Source: Ignavibacteria bacterium (GTDB taxonomy: Bacteria > Bacteroidota > Ignavibacteria > Kapaibacteriales > UBA961). From it: a stretch of DNA of 64,000 bases. The stretch is from assembly GCA_947491315.1 (NCBI GenBank), contig CANLII010000007.1:26025-90024 (forward strand), in the 5' to 3' direction. Below, one piece after another: positions 9,164 through 18,369 of this stretch (its first letter is position 1; each line of letters opens with the position of its first letter). The notes under the pieces are model-generated. The model was not told where the DNA came from. It worked only from the letters and a program-made list of their open reading frames with translations, and made no database searches. Position numbers and translations under genes: made by a program.

Positions 9164-10092
9164 ATACCGTATTTGTCGCATATCTTATTCTGATTTCACT
9201 TGGCATAGTTTGGAGATTCATCCCTGGTGTTCCATCGCCAATAATCATGCGAAATGCAATCAGTTCATTGGTGATTCAAATCTTGCTTCCATTGCTCACA
9301 ATATCAGTGATAGCAAAAGCCCCAATGACAGATGCAATTTGGCAGATTCCCTTTACGGCGATATTTGTGACCATTGGATGTCTTCTCACTGCATGGCTTG
9401 TATATGCGGGTTTGAGAAAAACCTTGCTGAACAATATGAGCGATGCAACCATGGGAAGTCTGATCATTGGATCTACTTGGTGTAATGCGACATATTTGGG
9501 ATTGCCCATCATCACCGGAATTTTTGGTGAGGAAATGTCATTCATTCCTGTGCTGTATGATGTATTGGCACTCACTCCATTACTATGGACTCTAGGCGTT
9601 TTCATTGCAGGATATTTTCGAGGAGATGAACAATCGCATGGTGAAAGAATGCGAGAATCTTGGCTGAAAATACTGCGACTACCGCCGATTTATGCAGTGA
9701 TTATTGGTTTGACATTAAAATGTTCATCTGTGCAAATTCCTGATATACTTCTTCATGTTTCGGACATTGCCGGAAAGGCAGTGCCTCCTATCATGATGAT
9801 TTCCGTGGGAATGGCATTGACATTGCCGAAATGGAAATCCTTGCTGATTCTCATTCCGGGAAGCATCATTCGACTATTCATTGGTCCTGCTTTGGCTTCA
9901 CTGTGCATAGTGTTTTTTGGTATGCACAATACTATTGGTCAAGCATTGATTATAGAATCGGGCATGCCAACGATGGTTTTGACATTAGCCTTGATAGACA
10001 TGTATGAATTGGATGCTGAGATTTTATCGCATCTGATTGCTTTCACTACGATTAGTTCATTCATCACATTGCAGTTTCACTTGCTTTCATGA
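9160..10092 (+). CDS. AEC (auxin efflux carrier) family transporter
   Basis: 310 aa of almost continuous hydrophobic helices (about ten membrane segments) with the family's charged central loop (GDEQSHGERMRESW). AEC members such as MdcF and YfdV move organic anions such as malonate, malate or similar acids. The start codon overlaps the oxidoreductase stop (ATGA) and its own stop overlaps the ctpA start (ATGA), forming a tight three-gene chain. The substrate cannot be deduced; the upstream flavoenzyme suggests an amino- or oxo-acid. Confidence 0.82.
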   Translation: MNTVFVAYLILISLGIVWRFIPGVPSPIIMRNAISSLVIQILLPLLTISVIAKAPMTDAIWQIPFTAIFVTIGCLLTAWLVYAGLRKTLLNNMSDATMGSLIIGSTWCNATYLGLPIITGIFGEEMSFIPVLYDVLALTPLLWTLGVFIAGYFRGDEQSHGERMRESWLKILRLPPIYAVIIGLTLKCSSVQIPDILLHVSDIAGKAVPPIMMISVGMALTLPKWKSLLILIPGSIIRLFIGPALASLCIVFFGMHNTIGQALIIESGMPTMVLTLALIDMYELDAEILSHLIAFTTISSFITLQFHLLS

Positions 10093-11720
10093 AAAAAACA
10101 CTTTTGATACTCATGGCATTCATCGGTTTGACCGCCGGTGCAATCGCATTTAAATTCTCTGATCAGGAATTGTTTCGGAGAATCACGAATGCAATGGACT
10201 TATTTGGTTCGGTATTCCGTGAGGTGACACTGCATTATGTTGACCCCGTGGATCCCATGAAATTCGTCAATGATGGTACCAAATCAATGCTTTCATCGCT
10301 CGATCCTTATTCAGAGATATTGGATGATAGCGGGGAAGATGATATGGAATTGCTATCGACAAATTCCTATACGGGATTTGGCATGATCATCGGAATCATT
10401 GATGATATGCAAACTGTGATCGACATTTATCCAGGATATTCTGCGGAAAAGAATGGACTGAAACCGGGCGATAGAATCTGTTATGTGGATACCACCTTTG
10501 TTCTCACAGACACAACCAATCTCATTAGATCATATAGTCGTGGCACCGTAGGTGGTAAGGTTGCCATGAAAATTCTTCGTTCCGGAAAATCCGATACCAT
10601 TCATGCAGTGCTCACCAGAGAAATCATTCGCGTGAAATCACTTGGATTATCCGGGATGGTAAATGACAGTATCGGTTATATCAAAATTGATCGATTTTCC
10701 GCCAGCACAAAAGATGAAATGAAAAGAGCATTGGCACAATTCAGAAGGGAGTATCCAAAATTTGCCGGTCTCATGCTTGATTTGCGTGGGAATCCAGGCG
10801 GATTATTGGAGTCTGCAGTTGATGTATGCGATTTATTTGTGCCAATGAAATCCACAATTGTTATAACTAAAGGCAGAGATGCCGAGCAAGAGAGAACCTA
10901 TCTTTCGCAGTTTCAACCGCAAGAACCGAATATCCCGCTCGCTGTATTGATCGATGGAGAAAGTGCAAGTGCAAGTGAAGTTGTTGCCGGAGCCATCCAG
11001 GATTTGGACCGCGGTGTCATACTTGGATCGCGTTCTTTCGGAAAAGGCTTGGTGCAAACAGTGATGTCGCTTCCATCCAACAAATCATTGAAATTGACAA
11101 CCGCTAGATATTATACACCTTCGGGAAGATGTATTCAGAAATTGCCTACTTATAATGAAGATGCCAAGATTGAAGGTAAAGAAGTGCAATTCAACACTGC
11201 AAATGGTCGTCCCGTGACCTCAAGACATGGAATCGATCCAGACACAATACTAAGCGAATATTCCAATTCTCAAATACTCAATGTGCTTGAAGAAGAACAA
11301 TTGCTCTTCCGATTTGTGAATGAATACTGTGCAAATATCGACACACTGTCCAAAGACTGGAAAGCAGGTGATAAAGAATTTAAGAAATTACAGGCATGGC
11401 TTCTCAAACAAGATGATTTCAGCATTCCTGAACCATATGCACTTTTGGAGAATTCTGATAATATTGCCCATAAAAATGGATATTCAATTGTTTTTTCAAA
11501 TTCTATGAAAAAGGTATTGAAAGGTGCAAAAAAGGACTTTTTGAAGGGATTATCTGTATTTCGTCCTGATATTTTGCGGAAATTGACCATACTCTTGCAA
11601 ACCAGATATAGAACATCCAAGGAAATGACATCATTATTGTTCACTTATGACCAATTAATAGTAAATTCTACCATAATCTTATCCGGTAAAACATATCAAA
11701 AATTATTATTGCCACAATGA
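10089..11720 (+). CDS. S41 family C-terminal processing peptidase (CtpA/Prc-like)
   Basis: 543 aa. An N-terminal hydrophobic signal/anchor (about 4-22) places it in the periplasm. A PDZ domain spans about 92-170 (TGFGMIIG; SAEKNGLKPGDRI). The protease domain has the Ser nucleophile region GESASASEVVAGAIQD (290-305) and the general-base Lys319 in SRSFGKGLVQ, giving the Ser-Lys dyad. Such tail-specific proteases trim envelope proteins. The roughly 150-residue C-terminal extension after DPDTILSEYSN is typical of FCB homologues. It is the last gene of an ATGA-linked trio. Confidence 0.92.
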   Translation: MKKTLLILMAFIGLTAGAIAFKFSDQELFRRITNAMDLFGSVFREVTLHYVDPVDPMKFVNDGTKSMLSSLDPYSEILDDSGEDDMELLSTNSYTGFGMIIGIIDDMQTVIDIYPGYSAEKNGLKPGDRICYVDTTFVLTDTTNLIRSYSRGTVGGKVAMKILRSGKSDTIHAVLTREIIRVKSLGLSGMVNDSIGYIKIDRFSASTKDEMKRALAQFRREYPKFAGLMLDLRGNPGGLLESAVDVCDLFVPMKSTIVITKGRDAEQERTYLSQFQPQEPNIPLAVLIDGESASASEVVAGAIQDLDRGVILGSRSFGKGLVQTVMSLPSNKSLKLTTARYYTPSGRCIQKLPTYNEDAKIEGKEVQFNTANGRPVTSRHGIDPDTILSEYSNSQILNVLEEEQLLFRFVNEYCANIDTLSKDWKAGDKEFKKLQAWLLKQDDFSIPEPYALLENSDNIAHKNGYSIVFSNSMKKVLKGAKKDFLKGLSVFRPDILRKLTILLQTRYRTSKEMTSLLFTYDQLIVNSTIILSGKTYQKLLLPQ

Positions 11721-11816
11721 AACTGAATGTAAAAGAATAAACTTTTCACATATTCTCAATTTTGGCAAGTAGTTTGCTTCGATTATCTACAAAAGTTATT
11801 TATATGGGTTATAGTA

Positions 11817-13700
11817 ATGAAAACACTCGCTTACTCTCTTCTTTTTATCTTCTTTATAGGGCAAAGCTCTGATTTGCGTGGACAATTCATTGCTGATAGA
11901 TTTACCAATCGACCTCTTACCTTGATGAATGATGCAACTTCTGTTGGTTGGAATCCTGCCGTACTTGGCATGACCGGCAAAACAGATGTTGTTCTTGTTG
12001 TTCCTTATGACAGATCATGGCAAAACACACGATTGATTGGAGCATTTGCCTCTTCTCAAGGCGTTGGTTTGGGATATACTTCTGTAAGACATGAAAGACT
12101 TCCCGACATATCATATGTACCATTTAGTTTTTATGGTGGTATCGGAACCAAGATTTCGGGATATAATGTGTGGGCAGGAGCATCTTTCAGATATTCAGAA
12201 TTTGGCGGACGAACAATTCGCTATAGCGGATCTTTGATTTATAATCCATATAATAAATTATATCTCTCAGCTGGAATGTCGAATCTGTATTCTGTGGATA
12301 CAAAGGACATGGTATATCAAGCATCAGCAACATATTCGCTTCTCGACTGGCTGACCATGCATGGTAGATTGCAATATTGTGCAGAAAAACCAATTTTTTG
12401 GGGTGAGAAATACTCCTCAGAATTTGGTATTGTCGCGGCAGTTAATAACAAAAGAATCATTTCCTCATTCTCTGTCAATCCTGTAGCAAGAGAAGCAAGA
12501 TTCGGACTCGAAGTTGCATTTGATGTGTTCTCTATTGGTGTATTAAGCGAAGGCTCAACATTAAATACTTCCAGCGGCAGATTCAATGGTGGAAATATTC
12601 TCCTGAGAGTGAATCATGATTCAATATATGCCAATGAACATTATCGCTATCCCAAAGTTGAATGTTCTCTTCAGAAGTGTACAGATCAAGGTTGTGCAGG
12701 AAGACGATGTTATGATGCAATCTGTCCGGCATACCGTTGTATCAAAGTAGATTGTCAGGGAAGAACTTGCTCGCGTAGCATTTGCTCGGGACTACATTGT
12801 ACACATGGTCATACATCTCGAACTGTGACTACAATCACTGAAAAGCAAATGGTTTGCAATCATTGTTCTCATCCAACGCATCCAACACATACCACGAATA
12901 CCACGCATGGCGTACATATTAATACTCATCCATCTCTCGGCGGATGTACTGTTTGCGGTTGCTCTAAAGAACAACATGGCTCAGGATTTATACAGAATAA
13001 TAGCGTAGGCGGAACTTCAGGTGACGGAAATTCAGGTGGTGGAAATTCAGGTGGTGGTGGCAATGAGAATGGTGGTAAAGGAGTTGGAAAAACCGGCATT
13101 GGTTCAGGTGAAAAGCCAGCTGAAAAGCCAACTGAAACACCAGCAAAAACACCATCAAAGCCTGATGCACAGCCAGTAAAAGAAATTGAAGATCCTGATG
13201 CTTGGGATACAGGTAATGTAGATGAAAAACCCGAGCCCGAAGTAGGTGAAGATGATGATCCATTCGAAGAAGTTGAAGAACCAATTTCAGAAAATATTCA
13301 GACGCCGGCTAATCCAGAAAAACCTCAGAATAATATTGACGGAAAAGGTGGTATTGGAAAGTCGTATAAACTTCGCAGAGTATTTTTCGATCATGATAAA
13401 TGGGATATCAAACCTGAAAGCATTGAAGAATTGAACACACTCAAGTCATATCTCACCAAAAACTCTGATTTATGCGTTCGCTTGGATGCACATACGGACA
13501 ACAATGGTACGGATCAATACAATAAAGAATTGTCAAGAAAAAGAGCACAATCCGTTGTTGATTATCTCATCGGAAATGGCATAGATCCTGTTCGCTTATC
13601 CGCTCAAGGATTTGGCGAAGAACATCCCGTAACAACAAATGATACTCCCGAAGGCCGCGAAGAAAATCGCAGAGTGGAGTTTACGAAAATTGGATGCTGA
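11817..13700 (+). CDS. OmpA-family outer membrane protein with a period-5 cysteine repeat and His/Cys-rich insert
   Basis: 627 aa. A signal peptide (1-22) is followed by a beta-strand-rich, barrel-like N-terminal region up to about 280. From Cys283 to Cys328 ten cysteines occur at exactly every fifth residue (283, 288, 293 ... 328). A His/Thr/Cys-rich segment (about 330-387) follows, with CNHC, repeated HPTH and CTVCGC. Then come a Gly/Asn-rich linker, a Pro/Glu/Lys linker, and a C-terminal OmpA/MotB peptidoglycan-binding domain (about 510-627; RRVFFDHDKWDIKPES, NRRVEF). The C-terminus anchors the protein to the cell wall. The cysteine array is outside what I know for OmpA proteins and could bind metal or form stacked disulfides. 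The upstream gap (11721-11816) is AT-rich. Confidence 0.88.
   Translation: MKTLAYSLLFIFFIGQSSDLRGQFIADRFTNRPLTLMNDATSVGWNPAVLGMTGKTDVVLVVPYDRSWQNTRLIGAFASSQGVGLGYTSVRHERLPDISYVPFSFYGGIGTKISGYNVWAGASFRYSEFGGRTIRYSGSLIYNPYNKLYLSAGMSNLYSVDTKDMVYQASATYSLLDWLTMHGRLQYCAEKPIFWGEKYSSEFGIVAAVNNKRIISSFSVNPVAREARFGLEVAFDVFSIGVLSEGSTLNTSSGRFNGGNILLRVNHDSIYANEHYRYPKVECSLQKCTDQGCAGRRCYDAICPAYRCIKVDCQGRTCSRSICSGLHCTHGHTSRTVTTITEKQMVCNHCSHPTHPTHTTNTTHGVHINTHPSLGGCTVCGCSKEQHGSGFIQNNSVGGTSGDGNSGGGNSGGGGNENGGKGVGKTGIGSGEKPAEKPTETPAKTPSKPDAQPVKEIEDPDAWDTGNVDEKPEPEVGEDDDPFEEVEEPISENIQTPANPEKPQNNIDGKGGIGKSYKLRRVFFDHDKWDIKPESIEELNTLKSYLTKNSDLCVRLDAHTDNNGTDQYNKELSRKRAQSVVDYLIGNGIDPVRLSAQGFGEEHPVTTNDTPEGREENRRVEFTKIGC
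12663..12977 (+). repeat. Coding repeat: ten Cys at exact 5-residue spacing, then His/Cys-rich stretch
   Basis: Codons for Cys recur every 15 nt from 12663 to 12800 (ten copies of C-x4; units include CSLQK, CTDQG, CAGRR, CYDAI, CPAYR, CIKVD, CQGRT, CSRSI, CSGLH). The intervening residues are not conserved, so selection appears to act on the cysteine register. The following 12801-12977 adds five Cys and about ten His. Confidence 0.9.
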
Positions 13701-13732
13701 TAAGCAGATGAGAAGCTCCCTAAAAAATCAGT

Positions 13733-13740
13733 AGATTTGC
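13733..13740 (+). promoter_or_regulatory. TAnnTTTG promoter box upstream of metG
   Basis: TAGATTTG ending 24 nt before ATG 13765. It matches the Bacteroidota -7 consensus. A 6-bp inverted repeat (ATCAGT/ACTGAT) flanks it. Confidence 0.45.
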
Positions 13741-13764
13741 ACTGATTCATTAGCAGAGTATTAC

Positions 13765-15933
13765 ATGTCAAGAACACTCATCACGGCGGCATTGCCATAT
13801 GTCAATAGTTATATTCATCTCGGACATCTCGCCGGGGCATATTTGCCCGCGGACATGTATGCTCGCTTCCTGCGATTGAGTGGCAGGGAAGTCCTATTCG
13901 TATGCGGTTCCGATGAACATGGTGTGGCAATCACAATTAGTGCTGAAAAAGAGAAGACAACCCCACAAGCCATCATAGATAAATATCATCCGATGAATGA
14001 GCAGTCTTTTGCCACATTCGGAATGAGCTTTGATATTTATTCTCGCACATCACTTCCAACGCATCATGAGACCGCCAGGGAATTTTTTCTGGATTGGCTC
14101 GAGAAAGGACTCCTCACGGAAAAAGAAGAACCCCAATTCTTTGATGAATCCGCTAATATGTTTCTTCCCGATAGATATGTGGAAGGAATATGTCCAAATT
14201 GCAAAAAAGACGGAGCGCGTGGAGATCAATGTGATAGTTGCGGAGCCACCTATGAACAAACTGCATTGATTGATCCCAAGAGTGTGATCAGCGGAAAAAC
14301 ACCCATCGTGAAATCAACCAAACATTGGTATTTCAAAATGGGCGAATTTCAAAAACCACTTGAAGAATATATTGAATCACATGCGAATGATTGGAAAGAG
14401 AATGTACTCCAGCAAAGTCGTTCATGGCTGAAACAAGGCTTGAATGACAGAGCCGCAACACGCGATATGAACTGGGGAATCAAAGTGCCAGTTGAAGGTG
14501 CTGATGGCAAAGTGATTTATGTGTGGTTCGAAGCCGTATTGGGATATATCTCGGCAACAAAGCATTGGGCGCAAAGTCAAGGTCTGGGACCGGATGCATG
14601 GAAAGAATGGTGGTCAGCGCCAAAAGGTGAAGATAGAAATTATGTCGCCTTTTTGGGTAAAGATAATATCGTCTTTCATACGCTGATTTTCCCGATGCTT
14701 TTGATGTCCAAAGGCGACATGATACTTCCGCAATATGTACCCGCAAATGAATTCTTGAATTTCGAAGGAAAGAAATTTTCCAAGTCGAATAATTGGGGAA
14801 TTTTCCTGCGAGATTATCAAAGGGATTTTCCTGGCGAAAGCAATACTGATATCCTGCGGTATGCACTTGCGACGAATCTTCCGGAATCGAAAGACAGTGA
14901 TTTCACATGGAAGGATTTTCAGGCAAAAACCAATAATGAACTCGCGGCAATTCCCGGTAATTTCATCAATCGCGTCACGCAATTCTTGACGAAAAACTTT
15001 GATGGAAATGTACCTAATCTCGAAGGGAAATATGCTGATCTGCCAAATCAATGGCATGCATTGATTGATTGGTTCAATGAGAAACAGTGGAATTCCAAAG
15101 AAGACATGATTGCTGAGATTCCTGCATCCTTTTCAGAAATCTTCAATGAACATGATCTTCTCATGATTGCATCCTTGCACTGGGGAATGCAAAGTACCAA
15201 GCAATCCTATCTTGGATTCAGATTGCGCGATGCCGTGATGGAAACCATGAATATCGCTCGCTCAGCAAATAAATATTTCAATGATGCCGAGCCATGGAAA
15301 TCCATTAAAGCAAATCCTGAAGAAGCTGCAAAAACAGTATATGTCTGCTCACAAGTATTGTATGCTCTGTCCATCGCATTTGCTCCAATCATTCCGCATA
15401 CAGCAAAGAATATCGCCATTGCATGCGGTCAGGAACCCAAGACGGGAGATCACTCCTCGATCGGACTCAATTACTGGAATTGGATTGCACAACCTGTCCT
15501 TGAATGTGGACAGCATATTGCGCAACCTCCGATACTATTCAATAAACTCGAAGATTCTGTCATAGAAGAGAAAATACAATCCATGGAACAAGCCCAAAAA
15601 CCCGCTGAAGAATTGATTTCAATTGAAGATTTCAAAAAAGTGAAATTACGCACCGCGAAAATCATTCATGCAGAAGCAGTTCCAAAAAGTGAAAAATTGG
15701 TCAAACTGCAAGTCGATTTGGGTGATGAGCAAAGACAAATTCTCGCAGGTATCGCAAAACACTATTCACCCGAATCCTTGATCGGAAAAACAATCGTTGT
15801 GGTGGCAAATCTCAAGCCGGCGAAACTCATGGGAATGGAATCTCAAGGAATGCTTCTTGCGGCAAATGCCGAGGATGGTTCTTTGGGACTCGTCATTCCT
15901 GAAATTGATGGTATTGGTTTAGAAGTTCGTTGA
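13765..15933 (+). CDS. metG: Methionyl-tRNA synthetase
   Basis: 722 aa. It charges tRNA-Met for initiation and elongation. The class I HIGH signature is LPYVNSYIHLGHLAGA (about 9-24). A zinc knuckle reads CPNCKKDGARGDQCDSCG, and the KMSKS loop is KFSKSNNWG. After the anticodon-binding helices, the C-terminal 110 residues form an EMAP/Trbp111-type tRNA-binding domain (IEDFKKVKLRTAKIIHAE to GMESQGMLLAA), which dimerises the enzyme. Length and domain order match the long MetG type. The OsmC gene follows at once. Confidence 0.97.
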   Translation: MSRTLITAALPYVNSYIHLGHLAGAYLPADMYARFLRLSGREVLFVCGSDEHGVAITISAEKEKTTPQAIIDKYHPMNEQSFATFGMSFDIYSRTSLPTHHETAREFFLDWLEKGLLTEKEEPQFFDESANMFLPDRYVEGICPNCKKDGARGDQCDSCGATYEQTALIDPKSVISGKTPIVKSTKHWYFKMGEFQKPLEEYIESHANDWKENVLQQSRSWLKQGLNDRAATRDMNWGIKVPVEGADGKVIYVWFEAVLGYISATKHWAQSQGLGPDAWKEWWSAPKGEDRNYVAFLGKDNIVFHTLIFPMLLMSKGDMILPQYVPANEFLNFEGKKFSKSNNWGIFLRDYQRDFPGESNTDILRYALATNLPESKDSDFTWKDFQAKTNNELAAIPGNFINRVTQFLTKNFDGNVPNLEGKYADLPNQWHALIDWFNEKQWNSKEDMIAEIPASFSEIFNEHDLLMIASLHWGMQSTKQSYLGFRLRDAVMETMNIARSANKYFNDAEPWKSIKANPEEAAKTVYVCSQVLYALSIAFAPIIPHTAKNIAIACGQEPKTGDHSSIGLNYWNWIAQPVLECGQHIAQPPILFNKLEDSVIEEKIQSMEQAQKPAEELISIEDFKKVKLRTAKIIHAEAVPKSEKLVKLQVDLGDEQRQILAGIAKHYSPESLIGKTIVVVANLKPAKLMGMESQGMLLAANAEDGSLGLVIPEIDGIGLEVR

Positions 15934-15941
15934 GGTACACT

Positions 15942-16352
15942 ATGAAAGCAAGTATTGATTGGAAAGGCGGAATGTTGCTCGAAGGCAAGAATGCCGAGGG
16001 TATGTCCACATATTTTGACACTCATCATCCTGAGCAAACACATGGCACTCCGATGGAGATCATGCTTCAGGCGATGGGTTCTTGTTCCATAATGGATGTG
16101 ATTGCGATTCTCGAAAAGAAACGCAAGACAATCACGGCATTGCATGTAGAGATTGATACGGATAGAGCATCCGAGCATCCGAAAGTATTCACAGCCGTGA
16201 GACTACATTATACATTGATCAGTCCGGATGCAGAACTTAAAGATCTGGAGCGTTCTGTAGAACTTTCACAGCAAACATATTGCAGCGCTTCTGCGATGTT
16301 TCAGAAATCAGGTTGCGCTGTATCATGGACTTGCGAACTGAAATCTGCTTAA
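15942..16352 (+). CDS. OsmC/Ohr-family protein
   Basis: 136 aa. The OsmC fold is recognisable from GTPMEIMLQAMGSCSIMDVIAIL with the first peroxidatic-type cysteine, and a second cysteine in VELSQQTYCSASAMFQKSG. Family members reduce organic hydroperoxides with a Cys pair. This subfamily (YhfA-like) is less well characterised. ATG 15942, with TGAGG just upstream, is chosen over an in-frame TTG at 15930. The stop overlaps the convergent TPR gene by 4 nt. Confidence 0.82.
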   Translation: MKASIDWKGGMLLEGKNAEGMSTYFDTHHPEQTHGTPMEIMLQAMGSCSIMDVIAILEKKRKTITALHVEIDTDRASEHPKVFTAVRLHYTLISPDAELKDLERSVELSQQTYCSASAMFQKSGCAVSWTCELKSA

Positions 16353-17236
16353 CATTTCCCCAGCATTTTAAGCCTTTCGATTCTTGATGCTTCATTGCGA
16401 AGAAGCCATTCATCTTGATTCAACACCGCATAAGCAGAAGCAAAAAATGGTTGTGCTTGATCATGATGTCCTTTCGCGAGCAGGCATTCACCAATTTCTT
16501 CGACCAAGTATCCATCATTCGGAAGACTGCGCTGTTTGCGCTCATCGGCAATCACATATAATTCCCTCAAAGCCTCATCAGTTCTATTCAGTAGACGAAG
16601 CATCTTAGACATCGACCAATGTGCGATCAATGCTTCTTCATGTCGATGTCTTTCTCTATACCATGTTTCATTATTGAGAAAACATTCCAAGGCTTGATCG
16701 AATCGACCCAATCCATGCATGGTCCATCCGATATTATTATACAAAGATCCCAACCAACTTTTTGTTTTCGCATCTTGAGAATCTTCCGCATACTGCAAAG
16801 CTTTGAGATTCCATTCCAATGCTCCTTCTCCCTCTGAAATGATGCCAAGCATATGTGCGGCATCCACTCCATGAAAATCAATGCCATGTTCAACTGCCTG
16901 ATTCCATGCAGTGAGAAAATCTTCACGGCCACAGTCTTCGATTTGCATGGAATTCAATAATCTTCCTCTTTCAAGATGATACCGAATCAATGGAATGATG
17001 CGATCTATTCCATTCAGATCATCGATAAGTTCTTTGGCAGATTGAAGATATGCCATGCATCCTTGAGCATCTTGGAGAAGACTTTTGCAACGAGCAAGTT
17101 GAGTGTACAATTGAGGAAGAAGCGTTGAATCATCATGCTCAGTAAGCTCATCAACATATTCCAAAAAAACTTGTTCTGTTTGATCAAGATCTTGATAGTT
17201 CCACTCTTTTTCAAATTCATGTGCCTCAAAATTCAT
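16349..17236 (-). CDS. Tetratricopeptide-repeat protein of unknown role
   Basis: 295 aa, cytoplasmic (no signal). It is all-helical with TPR-like units, for example WLGSLYNNIGWTMHGLGRF and DQALECFLNNETWYRER. The ATG overlaps the stop of the upstream MalK-like ATPase (ATGA on the minus strand), so the two are translationally coupled. TPR proteins are interaction scaffolds; nothing in the sequence indicates a partner or activity. Confidence 0.72.
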   Translation of the reverse strand: MNFEAHEFEKEWNYQDLDQTEQVFLEYVDELTEHDDSTLLPQLYTQLARCKSLLQDAQGCMAYLQSAKELIDDLNGIDRIIPLIRYHLERGRLLNSMQIEDCGREDFLTAWNQAVEHGIDFHGVDAAHMLGIISEGEGALEWNLKALQYAEDSQDAKTKSWLGSLYNNIGWTMHGLGRFDQALECFLNNETWYRERHRHEEALIAHWSMSKMLRLLNRTDEALRELYVIADERKQRSLPNDGYLVEEIGECLLAKGHHDQAQPFFASAYAVLNQDEWLLRNEASRIERLKMLGKC

Positions 17237-18327
17237 AATCTATCTCCTGTTTCGGTGGAGAAGATACACATGTGATTCACATCAAAATGAACACAGATAT
17301 CCTTGCCATTTGGATGCATTTCAGAAACGGGAAGTCGCATGGATTTTCTCGTACCACCGGAGAGCATATGAAGTATCATTTCATGACCATGATATTCAGA
17401 TTGATTGATTGTGGTATTCCACATAGGACCGGATTTATCATATGCCTGAATGGAACAATGTTCGGGTCTGATGCCGACAGTAATATGTTTGGGAATGGAC
17501 ATTTGTGTTGAGAGCACGGAATGTGGAATAGTGAATTGTGCACCTCCATTTTCTTCCGTGAAATGTATCACATCTCCCTCTGAATGCGCAGTACCATTGA
17601 AGAAATTCATGTTCGGACTACCCAGAAATCCGGCTACAAAGAGATTGTTTGGGGATTGATATATTTCTTGAGGCGTTCCTATCTGCATCAATTTCCCTTT
17701 ATTCAATACAGCGATTCGATCGCCCATCGTCATCGCTTCTGCCTGATCATGCGTCACATAAATGCCTGTGATGCCGAGTCTTTTCTGAAGATTCACGATT
17801 TCTGCACGCATGTGGAGTCGCAATTGCGCATCAAGATTTGAGAGGGGTTCATCGAAAAGGAAAACTCTTGGCGTGCGAATGATTGCCCGGCCCAATGCCA
17901 CGCGTTGTCTTTGTCCACCCGAGAGTTGTTTTGGCTTTCTGTCAAGTAATGTTTCAAGTCCGACTAGTTCAGCAACTTCTTGCACCCGCTGTTTGATTTC
18001 GCTTGCATTCACTTTGCGGAGAGATAATGGAAATCCCAAATTTTCAGCCACCGTGAGATGCGGATAGAGAGCATAATTTTGAAATACCATGCCGATATCG
18101 CGTGATTTGGAAGGCATATCATTGACGATTTGATCATCAAAGAGAACTTGGCCACCAGTTATGTCTTCAAGTCCTGCAATCATGCGAAGCACCGTGCTTT
18201 TTCCGCAACCCGATGGGCCGACCAGCACAAGCAATTCACCGGGATTGATGGTGAGTGATAAATCAGGAATGATATGTTTTCCTGATTCATATTCTTTGAC
18301 AATATGTTGTAAGGTGACTTGTGTCAT
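17233..18327 (-). CDS. ABC transporter ATP-binding protein, MalK/UgpC type
   Basis: 364 aa. It has Walker A GPSGCGKST (37-45), the Q-loop at VFQNYALYPHLTVAENL, signature LSGGQRQRVALGRAI, Walker B RVFLFDEPLSNLD and the H-loop YVTHDQAEAM. A C-terminal TOBE-type domain (from about 240, IRPEHCSIQ) is the hallmark of carbohydrate-importer ATPases (CUT1). No permease or binding-protein gene lies in the window, so it may serve a transporter encoded elsewhere, as promiscuous MalK/MsmK homologues do. It is coupled to the downstream TPR gene. Confidence 0.9.
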   Translation of the reverse strand: MTQVTLQHIVKEYESGKHIIPDLSLTINPGELLVLVGPSGCGKSTVLRMIAGLEDITGGQVLFDDQIVNDMPSKSRDIGMVFQNYALYPHLTVAENLGFPLSLRKVNASEIKQRVQEVAELVGLETLLDRKPKQLSGGQRQRVALGRAIIRTPRVFLFDEPLSNLDAQLRLHMRAEIVNLQKRLGITGIYVTHDQAEAMTMGDRIAVLNKGKLMQIGTPQEIYQSPNNLFVAGFLGSPNMNFFNGTAHSEGDVIHFTEENGGAQFTIPHSVLSTQMSIPKHITVGIRPEHCSIQAYDKSGPMWNTTINQSEYHGHEMILHMLSGGTRKSMRLPVSEMHPNGKDICVHFDVNHMCIFSTETGDRL

Positions 18328-18369
18328 GAAAACTCCGAAATATTCTTTTGTTTTACTCTGCTATAGTAT

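Noticed and set aside
12988..13284. 98-codon Leu/His-rich ORF on the minus strand
   Set aside because: Reverse reading of the Gly/Pro/Glu linker of the OmpA gene; no ribosome site, composition driven by the forward codons.
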